From Pseudoxanthomonas sp. F37 (GTDB lineage: Bacteria; Pseudomonadota; Gammaproteobacteria; Xanthomonadales; Xanthomonadaceae): a stretch of 64,000 bases of DNA. Each line of letters opens with the position of its first letter. Within the stretch, counting starts at the first letter, position 1. Under the pieces are notes generated by a model, which did no database searches, was not told the origin of the DNA, and saw only the letters and a list, made by a program, of their open reading frames with translations. The stretch is taken from the NCBI RefSeq assembly GCF_022965755.1, contig NZ_CP095187.1, positions 2,108,001-2,172,000 on the forward strand, written 5' to 3'. A program made the position numbers and the translations under genes. Positions 19,619 through 29,451 of the stretch are shown in pieces.

Positions 19619-21703
19619 ATGCCCTTGATGAAACAGCCCTTCTCCACCGCCCTCTTCCTTGCCGGCCTGGCCATCGTCGGCTGGATCGGCGCCGGCTACG
19701 TCGGCACGCACGCACTGGGCGTGGTGGTCACCCTGGTGATCGGCGCGTGCTACGTGGCCGGTGCGGTGGAACTGCATCGCTACCGCCAGGCCACCGCATC
19801 GCTCGCGCAGGCGCTGGGCGACGCTTCGCCCGCGGGCAACGGCCTGCAAGCCTGGCTGGCGCCGCTGCATCCCAGCCTGCGCCAGGCCGTGCGCCTGCGC
19901 GTGGAAGGCGAGCGCGTCGCCCTGCCCGCGCCCGCGCTGACCCCGTACCTGGTCGGGCTGCTGGTGCTGCTGGGCATGCTGGGCACGCTGCTGGGCATGA
20001 TGGTGACCCTGCGCGGCACCGGCCTGGCGCTGGAAGGCGCCACCGACATCGACGCGATCCGCGGCTCGCTGGCCGCGCCGGTCAAGGGGCTGGGCTTCGC
20101 CTTCGGCACCTCGATCGCGGGCGTGGCCGCCTCGGCCATCCTCGGCCTGCTGTCCGCACTCAGGCGGCGCGAGCGCGTGCTGGTCGCGCAAGGGCTGGAC
20201 GACGCTATCGCCACCTCGCTGCACGTGCATTCGCAGGCGTTCCAGCGGGAGGAATCCTTCCGCCTGCTGCAGCAGCAGGCCGCGCTGATGCCGGACCTGG
20301 TGGAACGCCTGCAGGCCATGGTGGCGGGCATCGAACGGCAGACCTCCGACGCCGCCGCGCAGCAGGCCGCGCGCCAGGAGGCGTTCCATGCCCGCACCGA
20401 AGCGGCGCAGGCGCAGCTGTCGAGCACGCTGGTCGCTGCCATGCAGGCGGGCGTAGAAGCCAGCGCGCAGGCGGTCGGCACCGCCCTGCAACCCGCGGTG
20501 GAGCGCACGCTGACGGGACTGGCGGGCGAAACCGCCGCCCTGCAGCAGTCCGTCGCCACCGCCGTGCAGCAGCAGTTGGAGGCGTTGACGGCCGGGTTCG
20601 GCACCGCGACCACGGCCGCGGCGGCCGCATGGGAGGGCGCCCTCGCCCGCCAGCAGGACGCCCACGACGCACTGGTCGCACGACTGGAAGAACACACCCA
20701 TCAGCAGGCCGCCCGGTTCGACCAGCGCTCGCAGGCCTGGCTCGACGCCGCCGCCGGCCAGCTCGAGCGCACCGCGACCACGCTGGCGGAGGGCTGGACG
20801 CAGGCGCTCAGCCAGCAGGCCAGTTCCGCCGACGGCATCGCCACGCGCAACGCCGACGCCCTGGCGGCGGCCGGCGCCGAACTCCGCGCGCAGGCCGCCG
20901 CGCTGGTCGAAGCGGTCGACGCTTCGCACGCGTCACTGCAGCGCACGCTGGCCGAACAGGACGAAGCCCGCCTGGCCGCCTGGGCCGCACAGCTGACCGC
21001 CATGGGCACCGCCCTGCGCGGCGACTGGGAGCGCACCGCCGCCGAAGCCGCGCGCCTGCAGCAGGACATCTGCGACGCCCTGGCCCGCAGCGCGAACGAC
21101 ATCACCGCACAGGCGCAGACGCACGCACAGCAGACCATCGCCGAGATTTCGCAGCTGGTGCAGGTCGCCTCGGAAGCCCCGCGTGCCGCCGCCGACGTGG
21201 TGGCCGAACTGCGCCAGAAGCTGTCCGACAGCATGGTGCGCGACACCGCGCTGCTGGAAGAACGCACCCAGATGATGGGCACGCTGCAGACCCTGCTCGA
21301 TGCGGTGAACCACGCCTCCACCGAGCAGCGCACCGCCATCGATGCGCTGGTGGCGACGTCCGCCGACCTGCTGGAGCGCGTGGGCACCCGCTTCACCGAC
21401 CACGTGCAGGCCCAGACCGGCAAGCTGGAACACGTCGCCGCGCAGGTCACCGCCGGCGCCACCGAAGTCGCCGGCCTGGGCGATGCGCTGGAAAGCGTGG
21501 TGGCGCGCTTCGGCCAGACCAACGATGCGCTGCTCGAACGCCTGCAGGCCATCGAGGGTGCGCTGGAGCGCTCGCTGGTGCGCAGCGACGAGCAACTGGC
21601 CTACTACGTGGCGCAGGCGCGCGAAGTGGTCGACCTCAGCCTGTCCGCGCAGCGCCAGATCACCGTGGACCTGCAGCGCCTGGCCGGGGCCGACGCCGCA
21701 TGA
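19619..21703 (+). CDS. MotA/TolQ/ZorA-like membrane protein with long tail (DUF802)
   Basis: This 694-residue protein has four membrane segments near its N terminus (about 10-28, 33-51, 108-131, 157-180). The last two (LVGLLVLLGMLGTLLGMM and GFAFGTSIAGVAASAILGLL) resemble the pore helices of MotA/TolQ/ExbB proton channels. The remaining 500 residues are Ala/Gln/Glu-rich, without Pro or Gly breaks over long runs, and should form a very long helical or coiled-coil cytoplasmic tail (DUF802 region). This plan, four helices plus long tail next to an OmpA-type partner, matches ZorA of the Zorya system in form. Its stop shares ATGA with the next gene. ATG 19628 is an alternative start. Function is unproven. 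Confidence 0.82.
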   Translation: MPLMKQPFSTALFLAGLAIVGWIGAGYVGTHALGVVVTLVIGACYVAGAVELHRYRQATASLAQALGDASPAGNGLQAWLAPLHPSLRQAVRLRVEGERVALPAPALTPYLVGLLVLLGMLGTLLGMMVTLRGTGLALEGATDIDAIRGSLAAPVKGLGFAFGTSIAGVAASAILGLLSALRRRERVLVAQGLDDAIATSLHVHSQAFQREESFRLLQQQAALMPDLVERLQAMVAGIERQTSDAAAQQAARQEAFHARTEAAQAQLSSTLVAAMQAGVEASAQAVGTALQPAVERTLTGLAGETAALQQSVATAVQQQLEALTAGFGTATTAAAAAWEGALARQQDAHDALVARLEEHTHQQAARFDQRSQAWLDAAAGQLERTATTLAEGWTQALSQQASSADGIATRNADALAAAGAELRAQAAALVEAVDASHASLQRTLAEQDEARLAAWAAQLTAMGTALRGDWERTAAEAARLQQDICDALARSANDITAQAQTHAQQTIAEISQLVQVASEAPRAAADVVAELRQKLSDSMVRDTALLEERTQMMGTLQTLLDAVNHASTEQRTAIDALVATSADLLERVGTRFTDHVQAQTGKLEHVAAQVTAGATEVAGLGDALESVVARFGQTNDALLERLQAIEGALERSLVRSDEQLAYYVAQAREVVDLSLSAQRQITVDLQRLAGADAA

Positions 21704-22347
21704 GCGTGGAAACCGGAGACGACGCCGATCTGGGCGCGCCCGTCTGGGCCAGCTTCGGCGACCTGATGTCGGTGCTGCTGGGCGCGTTCGTGCTGGTGCT
21801 GGTGGGCGTGATTGCCGTGCAGGCGCAGCTGGCCCAGCGCCTGGACGAGGAAACCCGCCGCCGCGAGCACGAAGCCCGGCAGCGCAAGGCGCTGGAAGAC
21901 GCGCTGGCCGCGCCGCTGGCCGAGGGCCGGGTGACGCTGGTGGACGGCCGCATCGGCATCCGCGGCAACGTGCTGTTCGCGCTGAACTCCGATCAGTTGC
22001 AGCCGGAGGGCCGCGACCTGCTGAAAAGCCTGGCCGCGCCGCTGGCGGGCTACCTGCGCACGCGCGAGGAAATCCTGATGGTCAGCGGCTTCACCGACGA
22101 CCGCCAGGTCAGCGGCAGCAATCGCCAGTTCGACGACAACTGGGACCTGTCCGCGCAGCGCGCCCTCACCGTCACCCGCACCCTGATCGCCGAGGGCGTG
22201 CCGTCCTCGTCGGTGTTCGCGGCCGCGTTCGGCGCCGAGCAGCCGGTCAGTCCCAACGCCACCGAGGACGGCCGCGCGCGCAACCGCCGCGTGGAGATCG
22301 CGCCCATTGCCCGCCCCGCCAAGCGCGGCGGTGACGATGGACGGTGA
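21700..22347 (+). CDS. MotB/ZorB-like OmpA family protein
   Basis: A 215-residue inner-membrane protein with one N-terminal membrane segment (about 24-45) and a periplasmic OmpA-like peptidoglycan-binding domain (about 85-205). WASFGDLMSVLLGAF places Asp21 at the start of the membrane helix, where MotB, TolR/ExbD and ZorB have the proton-carrying Asp. The OmpA domain shows NVLFALNSDQLQPEGRDLL and RNRRVEI, with an insert (TDDRQVSGSNRQFDDNWDLSAQRA) often seen in MotB-like proteins. It begins at ATG 21700 overlapping the DUF802 stop, and should form the stator-like complex with it. Confidence 0.88.
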   Translation: MSVETGDDADLGAPVWASFGDLMSVLLGAFVLVLVGVIAVQAQLAQRLDEETRRREHEARQRKALEDALAAPLAEGRVTLVDGRIGIRGNVLFALNSDQLQPEGRDLLKSLAAPLAGYLRTREEILMVSGFTDDRQVSGSNRQFDDNWDLSAQRALTVTRTLIAEGVPSSSVFAAAFGAEQPVSPNATEDGRARNRRVEIAPIARPAKRGGDDGR

Positions 22348-22960
22348 CGCCCTGCCGCCGCTGGCGCAGCTGCAGGCCTGGCGCGCGCAGGGCGCGGACC
22401 GTGCGGACCCGGCGCGCTTCGACATCCTGCAGGCGCTGGCCGCACGGGTGGGCGCGCACGAGGGCGAAGCCCGTCGCCTGCTGGAAGCGCGACTGGCCGG
22501 GTTGATGCGGGCGTACGCAAAGGCCCTGGCGCAACGACCGTCCGCCGCACCCGCATCCGGGCACACGACCGTGCCGACCTCCGGCCTGCGCGAACTGGTC
22601 GCCGCGCTGCAGACACGCGCGGACCACGTTCCAGGCCCTGATGCACCGCCCGCCACGCCTACGCAGCTGACCGAAGCACGCGACACCTGGTCCCGGGTCC
22701 GCATCGACAGCCAGCTGCGTGCCTCCCTGCACGACGTGCCCGAAGACGCCGGCCCGTTGAACTCCGGCATGCTGGTCCACCGCGCCCTGCACCTGATGCG
22801 CGCGGTGTCGCCAAGCTACCTGCAGCACTTCATCGCCTACGCCGACACGCTGTCGTCGCTGGAGCAGTTCCAGCAGGCCGCGGCGCCGCTGATCACGGCC
22901 ACCGACACCCCGCCCCGCGCCAAGCGCGCATCGCGCAAACGGAAACCGGCCGCGACGTAA
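22337..22960 (+). CDS. DUF2894 family protein, last gene of the MotAB-like operon
   Basis: A 207-residue protein of the DUF2894 family, function unknown. The N-terminal helix region (PLAQLQAWRAQGADRADPARFDIL) and the C-terminal LNSGMLVHRALHLMRAVSPSYLQHFIAYADTLSSLEQF are the conserved parts; the linker is Pro/Ala-rich and the end is basic (RAKRASRKRKPAAT). No membrane segment. The ATG 22337 lies inside the end of the OmpA gene (11-base overlap), so it is translationally coupled. A REP-rich stretch follows, probably ending the operon. Confidence 0.8.
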   Translation: MDGDALPPLAQLQAWRAQGADRADPARFDILQALAARVGAHEGEARRLLEARLAGLMRAYAKALAQRPSAAPASGHTTVPTSGLRELVAALQTRADHVPGPDAPPATPTQLTEARDTWSRVRIDSQLRASLHDVPEDAGPLNSGMLVHRALHLMRAVSPSYLQHFIAYADTLSSLEQFQQAAAPLITATDTPPRAKRASRKRKPAAT

Positions 22961-23293
22961 CCCCGCCGTTCCCGCCCGGGTCTCCTGATGAAGCCGTGGG
23001 CGCGACCTCAGTCGCGAGGGACTATCGTCAAAGCGTCCCCGCTCCTACAACCCCTGGGCTTCTGTAGGAGCGCCCCATGGGCGCGATGCTTTCCGTTCGG
23101 GCTCCGAAGAGCATCGCGGGCACGGCGCGCTCCTACAACCCACGGGTCGCTGTAGGAGCGCCCCATGGGCGCGATGCTCTCCGTTCCGGCGCCGAAGAGC
23201 ATCGCGGGCATGGCCCGCTCCTACAGATGCGCCGCGCGCCGGCGGTAACGCACCTCGCGATAGACGTCGGCCGCACGCCTTTGCCGGTCCAGC
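22961..23293. repeat. cluster of REP-like palindromes (TGTAGGAGCG type)
   Basis: Between two converging genes lie alternating palindromic units. Two 27-base copies starting TGTAGGAGCGCCCCATGG are identical (23063-23089 and 23151-23177). Two inverted copies ending GCTCCTACA lie at 23111-23137 and 23199-23225. An older, diverged unit (GTGGGCGCGACC... to GCTCCTACAA) covers about 22996-23050. The head-to-tail pairs form two BIME-like modules that can fold as stem-loops and may protect 3' ends. Confidence 0.85.
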
Positions 23294-24568
23294 TCAGGGA
23301 TACAGCAGATGCTGCCTGCGTAGCGCCTCGAACGCCGACAGCCCCGGCTGCCAACGCGCTTCCATGGCCTCCACGCTGTCGCCGCGCTGGATCGCCGCGC
23401 GCAGATCGTCCACGCCGGCCAGCCGGTCGAAGAACGGCGGCTGGCCCGGCAGGAAGGCGAAGTGCTGCGGGTGCTGGTCGTGCAGGGCCTTCAGCACGGC
23501 CAGGCCGGTCCGCACCGGGCGGAAGGCGTGGCGGTCGGTCACGTGCAGCTGCACGCCTGCGCAGGCCTTGCCCGCATGCTTGGAGAACGTCGGCGTGAAC
23601 CAGGTGGGCCGGAAGCGTACGCCCGGCAGGCGCATGGCATTGAGCCGCGCAGCCAGGGCCGGCGCATCCACCCAGGGTGCGCCCAGGGTCTCGAACGGGC
23701 GCGTGGTGCCGCGGCCCTCGGAGACGTTGGTGCCTTCCAGCAGCCCCATGCCCGGATAGACCAGGGCGGTGTCCGGCGTGGGCATGTTCGGCGACGGCGG
23801 CACCCACGGCAGCGCGCCGCGCAGCGGTTCCTCACCCCGCCGCCAGCCCTGCATCGCCACCACGTGCAGGTCGGCGCCGATGCCGAAGGCGGTGTTGAAC
23901 AGCGTGGCCAGCTCGCCCAGCGTCATGCCGTGGCGCAGGGGAATGGGGAACTGGCCGACGAACGAGGCCAGCGCCGGGTCCAGCACCGGCCCTTCCACCC
24001 GCACGCCACCCAGCGGATCGGGACGGTCGGCCACCACCACGGGAATGCCGGCGCGCTTGGCCGCGCGCATCACCCCGGCCAGCGTGTACGGATAGGTGTA
24101 GAAGCGCGTGCCCACGTCCTGAATGTCGAACACCAGCACGTCGATGCCCTCGAGCATCGCCGGTGTCGGTTCGCGGTGCTCGCCGTAGAGACTGTGCACG
24201 GGCAGGCCGGTGGCCGCATCGCGGGCGGACGCGACGTGATCGCCGGCCTGCACGTCGCCGCGCACGCCGTGTTCGGGCCCGAACAGCGCGACCAGTGCGA
24301 AACCCGGATGCCCGGCGAAGCGGTCGACATTGCTGCGCAGCTGGCTGTCCAGGCCGGTGGCATTGGTCACCAGTCCCACCCGTCTGCCCCGCAGCAGGTC
24401 CAGGCGCTGCTCCAGCAGCACCTCGATGCCCAGCTTCGGCGCCACGCCCGCGCAGTCGCAGCCCGGTGCGGCCGCGCCGGATTGCGCAAGGCCAAGACCC
24501 AGCAACAGCAGCAGCCCCAGGCCCAGCGGGCGCAGTGCAGCATGCAGCGGACCAGGAAACCGGGGCAT
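23294..24568 (-). CDS. namZ: DUF1343 protein, NamZ-type exo-beta-N-acetylmuramidase
   Basis: A 424-residue DUF1343 protein. The characterised member NamZ removes N-acetylmuramic acid from the non-reducing end of peptidoglycan fragments. The signal peptide (LRPLGLGLLLLLGLGLAQSGAAA) directs it out of the cytoplasm. Conserved blocks are VGLVTNATGLD, LFGPEHGVRGDVQAGDHV, VFDIQDVGTRFYTY, VADRPDPLGG, and EGTNVSEGRGTTRPFE. The start at 24568 gives a neat signal peptide; an ATG ten codons upstream (24598) is in frame and cannot be excluded. It is divergent from a MurQ-like gene, which fits joint use of N-acetylmuramic acid. Confidence 0.85.
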   Translation of the reverse strand: MPRFPGPLHAALRPLGLGLLLLLGLGLAQSGAAAPGCDCAGVAPKLGIEVLLEQRLDLLRGRRVGLVTNATGLDSQLRSNVDRFAGHPGFALVALFGPEHGVRGDVQAGDHVASARDAATGLPVHSLYGEHREPTPAMLEGIDVLVFDIQDVGTRFYTYPYTLAGVMRAAKRAGIPVVVADRPDPLGGVRVEGPVLDPALASFVGQFPIPLRHGMTLGELATLFNTAFGIGADLHVVAMQGWRRGEEPLRGALPWVPPSPNMPTPDTALVYPGMGLLEGTNVSEGRGTTRPFETLGAPWVDAPALAARLNAMRLPGVRFRPTWFTPTFSKHAGKACAGVQLHVTDRHAFRPVRTGLAVLKALHDQHPQHFAFLPGQPPFFDRLAGVDDLRAAIQRGDSVEAMEARWQPGLSAFEALRRQHLLYP

Positions 24569-24683
24569 AGTGTCATGACCGTTTGCTATCGTTGTCATGA
24601 CGATAGCAGCCTGTGCGCGGCGTCGGGCAAGCGACAGCACTGCCGGACGCGCCGCATTCTTCCGTTGTCTGGTGGGGAACCCG

Positions 24684-26777
24684 ATGTCCCGTATGGCGAA
24701 ACGCATCATGCGCAGCATGTCCTTCCTTGTCATGGCCGGTGCCGCAGTGCCCTTGGGCGCGCAGCCCATGCCCAACCGCCTGGGCGTCACGCCGTCGGCG
24801 CAGTCCCGCGATTTCGTGGCGAACAAGCAGCAGTTCCAGTTGCACAGCCTGCTGACCGAGCAGCGCCATCCGCGCAGCTTCGACCTGAGCACCCGCATCG
24901 CCGCCGATACCGCCGACGGGCTGGCCGCGCTGCTGGCGGTGGACGAGGACATCTCGGTGGCATTGCAGGGCGTGGCGGACGATCCCGCGCGCCTGGCGGC
25001 GCTGGAAGCCGCCAGCCGCGACATCACCCGCGCCCTGCGCGACGGGCACCGCCTGTACTTCTACGGCACCGGCTCCACCGGGCGCCTGGCCGAGACCATC
25101 GAAAGCGGGCTGTGGCGCCCGTTCTGGCAGCGCACCGCGACCTCGCCCGCGATGGCCAGGATCGAGGCGCGCTTCCCCGGCCTGGGCGAACGCGTGCGCG
25201 GCGAGATCACCGGCGGCGACCGTGCGCTGATCGCCTCGCTGGAGGGCTTCGAGGACATTCCCGAGATCGGCCGACTGCAGTTGCAGGACAACGGCATCCG
25301 GCCGCAGGACCTGGTGTTCGCCGTCACCGAGGGCGGCGAGACGTCCGCGGTGATCGGCACCGCGCTGGCGGCGGCCGACCAGGCCGGCGCGGACGTGCGC
25401 CGCACGTGGTTCGTCTACAACAACCCCGACCAGGTGCTGCGCCCGTTCGAGCGCAGCCGGCGCGTGCTGGACGATGCGCGCATCACCAAGATCCCGCTGC
25501 CGACCGGGCCGCAGGCGATCACCGGTTCCACCCGCATGCAGGCCACCACCACCAGCCTGTACGTGCTGGGCGTGGTGCTGGAGGACGCCACCCGCGCCCT
25601 GCTGCGCGAGGTGCTGACCGCCGACGAACTGGCCGCGCTGGGCTTCAACGACGCCGGCATCGCCGAGCGCCTGCGCGGCTTCGCCGATATCCAGCGCACC
25701 ACCGCCGGGGCCGCCGGGAGACTGGCCGCGTGGACCGACCGCGAGGCCGCCAGCTATGCCGCCGGCCGCCATGCCACCTATCTGGCCACGCGGGCGCTGA
25801 TGCCGGTGTTCGTCGACGTGACCGAGCGCGCGCCGACCTTCCGCCTAGGGCCGCTGGACCCGGTGGACGCGGCCGAGCGCCGCTCGTGGATCCAGGTATG
25901 GACGCCGGCCGCCGATGGCGCGCAGGCCTGGCAGGCGTTGCTGCACCGGCCGTTCCATGGCCTGGACAAGGCGCTGTACCTGCCGCCCTTCCAGGACGGG
26001 ATCGACGACCCCTACCTGCGCGAAGCGGCGCTGCGCGGCCTGTCCAACGCCGGCGACGAACAGCAGGCGCTGTACGACCTGTCGTTCTCCGACGCGAACA
26101 TGCAGCGCAGCGGCCCGCAGGCCGGCGACACCGGTGCGCTGATCCTGCTGGGCGACGAAGCGCACGCCGATGCCAACCGCCGGTGGCTGCAGGCCTTCGC
26201 CGCCGCCGGTGCGGACCCGGTACTGGTGTCCGTCTCCTCGCGTCCCGTCGCCAGCGAGGTGCTGGCCGACGTGGCCGCCCTGCCGCGGCCGGTGCCGGTG
26301 ATCGCGGTGACGGTGCCGCAGCGCGATGCGTTCGAACTCAACCAGACCATCGCCCTGAAGATGCTGATCAACGCGCATTCCACCGGGGTGATGGCCAAGC
26401 GCGGGCGCGTGGTCGGCAACACGATGACCAGCGTGCAGCCGGGCAACCTGAAACTGATCGGCCGCGCGACGTGGCTGATCCTCTCCCACGTCAACGCCGT
26501 GCTGGAGACGCCGGCGTGGCGCACGGCGCGCGGCAGCACCCCGCCCCTGACCTACGCCGAGGCCAATGCGGTGCTGTTCGAGGCCATCGAGCAGCGCCGC
26601 ACCACGCCGGGCGCGGGCGGCCTGCCGGAAGTGGAGCTGTCCGTGGTGGCGGTGCTGGATGCGCTCAAGGCGGACAGGCCCATCGACTGGAATGCCGCCG
26701 CCACGCAGTTGCGCGCCGGCGGTCTGGGCCGCTACCTGGCGCCCTACGCGACGGCGACTGCAGCTCCCAGCCGCTGA
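24684..26777 (+). CDS. double-SIS MurQ/GCKR-like protein
   Basis: A 697-residue protein with two sugar-isomerase (SIS) domains in the manner of glucokinase regulatory protein. The first resembles MurQ, the N-acetylmuramic acid 6-phosphate etherase: LTEQRHPRSFDL, YFYGTGSTGRLAE, AVTEGGETSAVIGTA and GSTRMQATT, the Glu in EGGE being in the expected catalytic position. A second SIS-like region covers about 430-620 (DTGALILLG, NTMTSVQPGNLKLIGR). ATG 24684 has GGTGGGGA before it. The start MSRMAKRIMRSMSFLVMAGAAVPLGAQ looks like a signal peptide, odd for an enzyme of phosphorylated sugars. It is divergent from namZ. No MurP or AnmK gene is nearby. Confidence 0.75.
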   Translation: MSRMAKRIMRSMSFLVMAGAAVPLGAQPMPNRLGVTPSAQSRDFVANKQQFQLHSLLTEQRHPRSFDLSTRIAADTADGLAALLAVDEDISVALQGVADDPARLAALEAASRDITRALRDGHRLYFYGTGSTGRLAETIESGLWRPFWQRTATSPAMARIEARFPGLGERVRGEITGGDRALIASLEGFEDIPEIGRLQLQDNGIRPQDLVFAVTEGGETSAVIGTALAAADQAGADVRRTWFVYNNPDQVLRPFERSRRVLDDARITKIPLPTGPQAITGSTRMQATTTSLYVLGVVLEDATRALLREVLTADELAALGFNDAGIAERLRGFADIQRTTAGAAGRLAAWTDREAASYAAGRHATYLATRALMPVFVDVTERAPTFRLGPLDPVDAAERRSWIQVWTPAADGAQAWQALLHRPFHGLDKALYLPPFQDGIDDPYLREAALRGLSNAGDEQQALYDLSFSDANMQRSGPQAGDTGALILLGDEAHADANRRWLQAFAAAGADPVLVSVSSRPVASEVLADVAALPRPVPVIAVTVPQRDAFELNQTIALKMLINAHSTGVMAKRGRVVGNTMTSVQPGNLKLIGRATWLILSHVNAVLETPAWRTARGSTPPLTYAEANAVLFEAIEQRRTTPGAGGLPEVELSVVAVLDALKADRPIDWNAAATQLRAGGLGRYLAPYATATAAPSR

Positions 26778-26922
26778 TCGCCTGCGCCCCTGAGGGAGAG
26801 CGGCTCAAGCCGCGAACGCCCTGCCGAGGGCGGGCGTTCCCGAAGCAGCGCGTCAGCGCTACTCTTCCCGTGCGATCGCGACGCACGTTGCGCCTACGTG
26901 TTTCCTTGAGCGCGGCGCCGGA

Positions 26923-29286
26923 TCAGCCCTGGCCCTTCGCCCGGGCGAACGCCGCCGCCAGCGCGTTGTCGGCCGGCGGCGCGCCGGTCTTCGCCGGTGC
27001 AGGACCACGGCGCTGGTCGCGCGGGGTGCCGCGGTCGGGGCCGCGCGGCGGACGCGGATCGTGCGCCCGCGCATCGCGCGGAGCCTGCGGTGCCGGCGCG
27101 TCGTCCAGGCGGCGCGTCAGGGCGATGCGCTTGCGGGCCACGTCCACCTCCAGCACCTTCACCTTGACGATGTCGCCGGCTTTCACCACCTCGCGCGGAT
27201 CCTTCACGTAGCGGTCGGACAGCGCGGAGATGTGGATCAGGCCGTCCTGGTGCACGCCGATGTCGACGAAGGCACCGAAGGCGGCCACGTTGCTGACCAC
27301 GCCCTCCAGGATCATGCCCTCGCGCAGGTCCTTGATGTCCTCCACGCCGTCTGCGAAGCGCGCGGCCTTGAACTCCGGACGCGGATCGCGGCCGGGCTTC
27401 TCCAGTTCCTTCAGGATGTCGCGGATGGTCGGCACGCCGAACTTCTCGTCGGTGTACCGCTCGGCCTTCACGCTGCGCAGGAAGGCGGTGTCGCCGACGA
27501 TCTGCTTCACCTGCCGGCCGCTGCCGGCCAGGATGCGCTCCACCACCGGATAGGCTTCCGGGTGCACGGACGAGGCATCCAGCGGTTCGTCGCCGTCGGC
27601 GATGCGCAGGAACCCGGCACACTGCTCGAAGGTCTTCTCGCCCAAGCGCGGCACGCCCAGCAACGCCTTGCGCGTGCGGAACGCGCCGTGTTCGTCGCGG
27701 AAGCGCACGATGTTCTCGGCCACGGTGGACGAGAGGCCGGAAACGCGCGTCAGCAATGCGGCGGATGCTGTGTTGACGTCCACGCCCACGGCGTTCACGC
27801 AGTCCTCCACGCGCGCATCCAGCGCGCGCGCCAGGCGGAACTGGTCCACGTCGTGCTGGTACTGGCCCACCCCGATGGCCTTGGGTTCGATCTTCACCAG
27901 CTCCGCCAGCGGATCCTGCAGGCGGCGGGCGATGGAGACGGCGCCGCGGAGGCTCACGTCAAGGTCGGGGAACTCCTTGGCCGCGAATTCCGAGGCCGAG
28001 TACACCGAGGCGCCGGCCTCGCTGACCACGATCTTCTGCATCTTCAGCTCCGGCGCGAGCTTGATCAGCTCGCCGGCCAGCTTGTCGGTCTCGCGGCTGG
28101 CGGTGCCGTTGCCGATGGCGATCAACTCCACCGCATGCTTGGCGCACAGCGCACGCAGCACGTGCAGGGACGGGTCCCACTGGCGCTTGGGTTCGTGCGG
28201 ATAGATGGTGGCGGTGTCGACCAGCTTGCCGGTGCGGTCGACCACGGCGACCTTCACGCCGGTGCGCAGGCCCGGGTCCAGGCCCAGCACGGCCTTCGGC
28301 CCGGCGGGCGCGGCCAGCAGCAGGTCCTTCAGGTTGTCGCCGAACACGGCGATGGCTTCGGCCTCGGCCTTTTCGCGGGCCTGGTTGAACAGGTCCAGCA
28401 GCAGGTGCATGTGCAGCTTGGCGCGCCAGGTCAGACGGCAGGCATCCAGCAGCCACTTGTCGGCGGCGCGGCCCTGCGCGGAGACGCCGGCATGCTGGGC
28501 GACGCGGCCTTCGGCCAAGAGATGGCCGGCTTCAGCCTCCATGCCCGGGTCGAGGTCGAGCTGCAGGATCTCCTCGCGGCGCGCGCGGAACAGCGCGAGC
28601 AGGCGGTGCGAGGGAATCTTCGCCAGCGGTTCGGCGTGGTCGAAATAGTCGCGATACTTGGCGCCTTCGTTCTGCTTGCCTTCGGCGACCTTGGCGCGGA
28701 TCACGCCGACCTCGCTCATCCACTGGCGCAGTTCGCCGACCAGCGCGGCGTTCTCGCCCCAGCGTTCCATCAGGATGGCGCGTGCACCGTCCAGCGCTGC
28801 CTTGGCATCGGCCACGCCCTTCTCGGCATCGATGTACGCGGCGGCGGCGGTTTCCGGCACCTGGGTGGGATCGGCCAGCAGGCCGTCGGCCAGTGGCTCC
28901 AGGCCGGCTTCGCGCGCGATCTGCGCGCGCGTGCGGCGCTTGGGCTTGTACGGCAGGTACAGGTCTTCCAGGCGCGCCTTGCTGTCGGCGCCTTCGATCT
29001 CGGCACGCAGTGCGTCGGTCAGCTTGCCCTGCTCCTCGATGCTGGCGAGCACGGCGGCGCGGCGGTCTTCCAGTTCGCGCAGGTAGGTCAGGCGCGTTTC
29101 GAGGTTGCGCAGCTGGGTGTCGTCCAGGCCGCCGGTGACTTCCTTGCGGTAGCGGGCGATGAAGGGCACGGTGGCGCCTTCGTCCAGCAGGGCGATGGCG
29201 GCCTTGGCCTGTGCGGTCTGTGCGCCGATCTCGGCGGCGATGGTGGCGGCGATGTGCTGGGCGATCTGGGGATTGCGGTCTTGCAT
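26923..29286 (-). CDS. tex: Tex family RNA-binding transcription accessory protein
   Basis: A 787-residue cytoplasmic Tex protein, a nucleic-acid-binding factor linked to transcription and toxin expression in other bacteria. Visible parts: N-terminal Tex helices ([25 protein letters not shown]), the YqgF/RuvX-like domain ([28 protein letters not shown]), helix-hairpin-helix motifs ([33 protein letters not shown]) and a C-terminal S1 domain ([31 protein letters not shown]). A Pro/Arg/Asp-rich tail of about 55 residues ends it. ATG 29286 is chosen over 29472 from the family N-terminus [13 protein letters not shown]. Confidence 0.95.
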   Translation of the reverse strand: MQDRNPQIAQHIAATIAAEIGAQTAQAKAAIALLDEGATVPFIARYRKEVTGGLDDTQLRNLETRLTYLRELEDRRAAVLASIEEQGKLTDALRAEIEGADSKARLEDLYLPYKPKRRTRAQIAREAGLEPLADGLLADPTQVPETAAAAYIDAEKGVADAKAALDGARAILMERWGENAALVGELRQWMSEVGVIRAKVAEGKQNEGAKYRDYFDHAEPLAKIPSHRLLALFRARREEILQLDLDPGMEAEAGHLLAEGRVAQHAGVSAQGRAADKWLLDACRLTWRAKLHMHLLLDLFNQAREKAEAEAIAVFGDNLKDLLLAAPAGPKAVLGLDPGLRTGVKVAVVDRTGKLVDTATIYPHEPKRQWDPSLHVLRALCAKHAVELIAIGNGTASRETDKLAGELIKLAPELKMQKIVVSEAGASVYSASEFAAKEFPDLDVSLRGAVSIARRLQDPLAELVKIEPKAIGVGQYQHDVDQFRLARALDARVEDCVNAVGVDVNTASAALLTRVSGLSSTVAENIVRFRDEHGAFRTRKALLGVPRLGEKTFEQCAGFLRIADGDEPLDASSVHPEAYPVVERILAGSGRQVKQIVGDTAFLRSVKAERYTDEKFGVPTIRDILKELEKPGRDPRPEFKAARFADGVEDIKDLREGMILEGVVSNVAAFGAFVDIGVHQDGLIHISALSDRYVKDPREVVKAGDIVKVKVLEVDVARKRIALTRRLDDAPAPQAPRDARAHDPRPPRGPDRGTPRDQRRGPAPAKTGAPPADNALAAAFARAKGQG

Positions 29287-29451
29287 TGCGTCCGTACTGG
29301 AAAACCCGATACTCCGGGTGGGACCGGGATTGTGGCAACGGATGGCCGCGCGGGAAACGGGTTGACAGCGGCGGCCGATACAGGCTGAAGAAGGCACCGT
29401 TGCCGGCGGGCGTTCCCAGGCCCTGCCGGGCCCGTGCATCGTTGCGGTGCC

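Noticed and set aside
23063-23225. CRISPR-like array
   Set aside because: Repeats alternate in orientation, are palindromic and of REP type, with no regular spacers and no cas genes.
23462-27211. Plus-strand frame of 1249 codons
   Set aside because: It crosses the namZ gene antisense and the SIS gene in another frame; no coherent domain.
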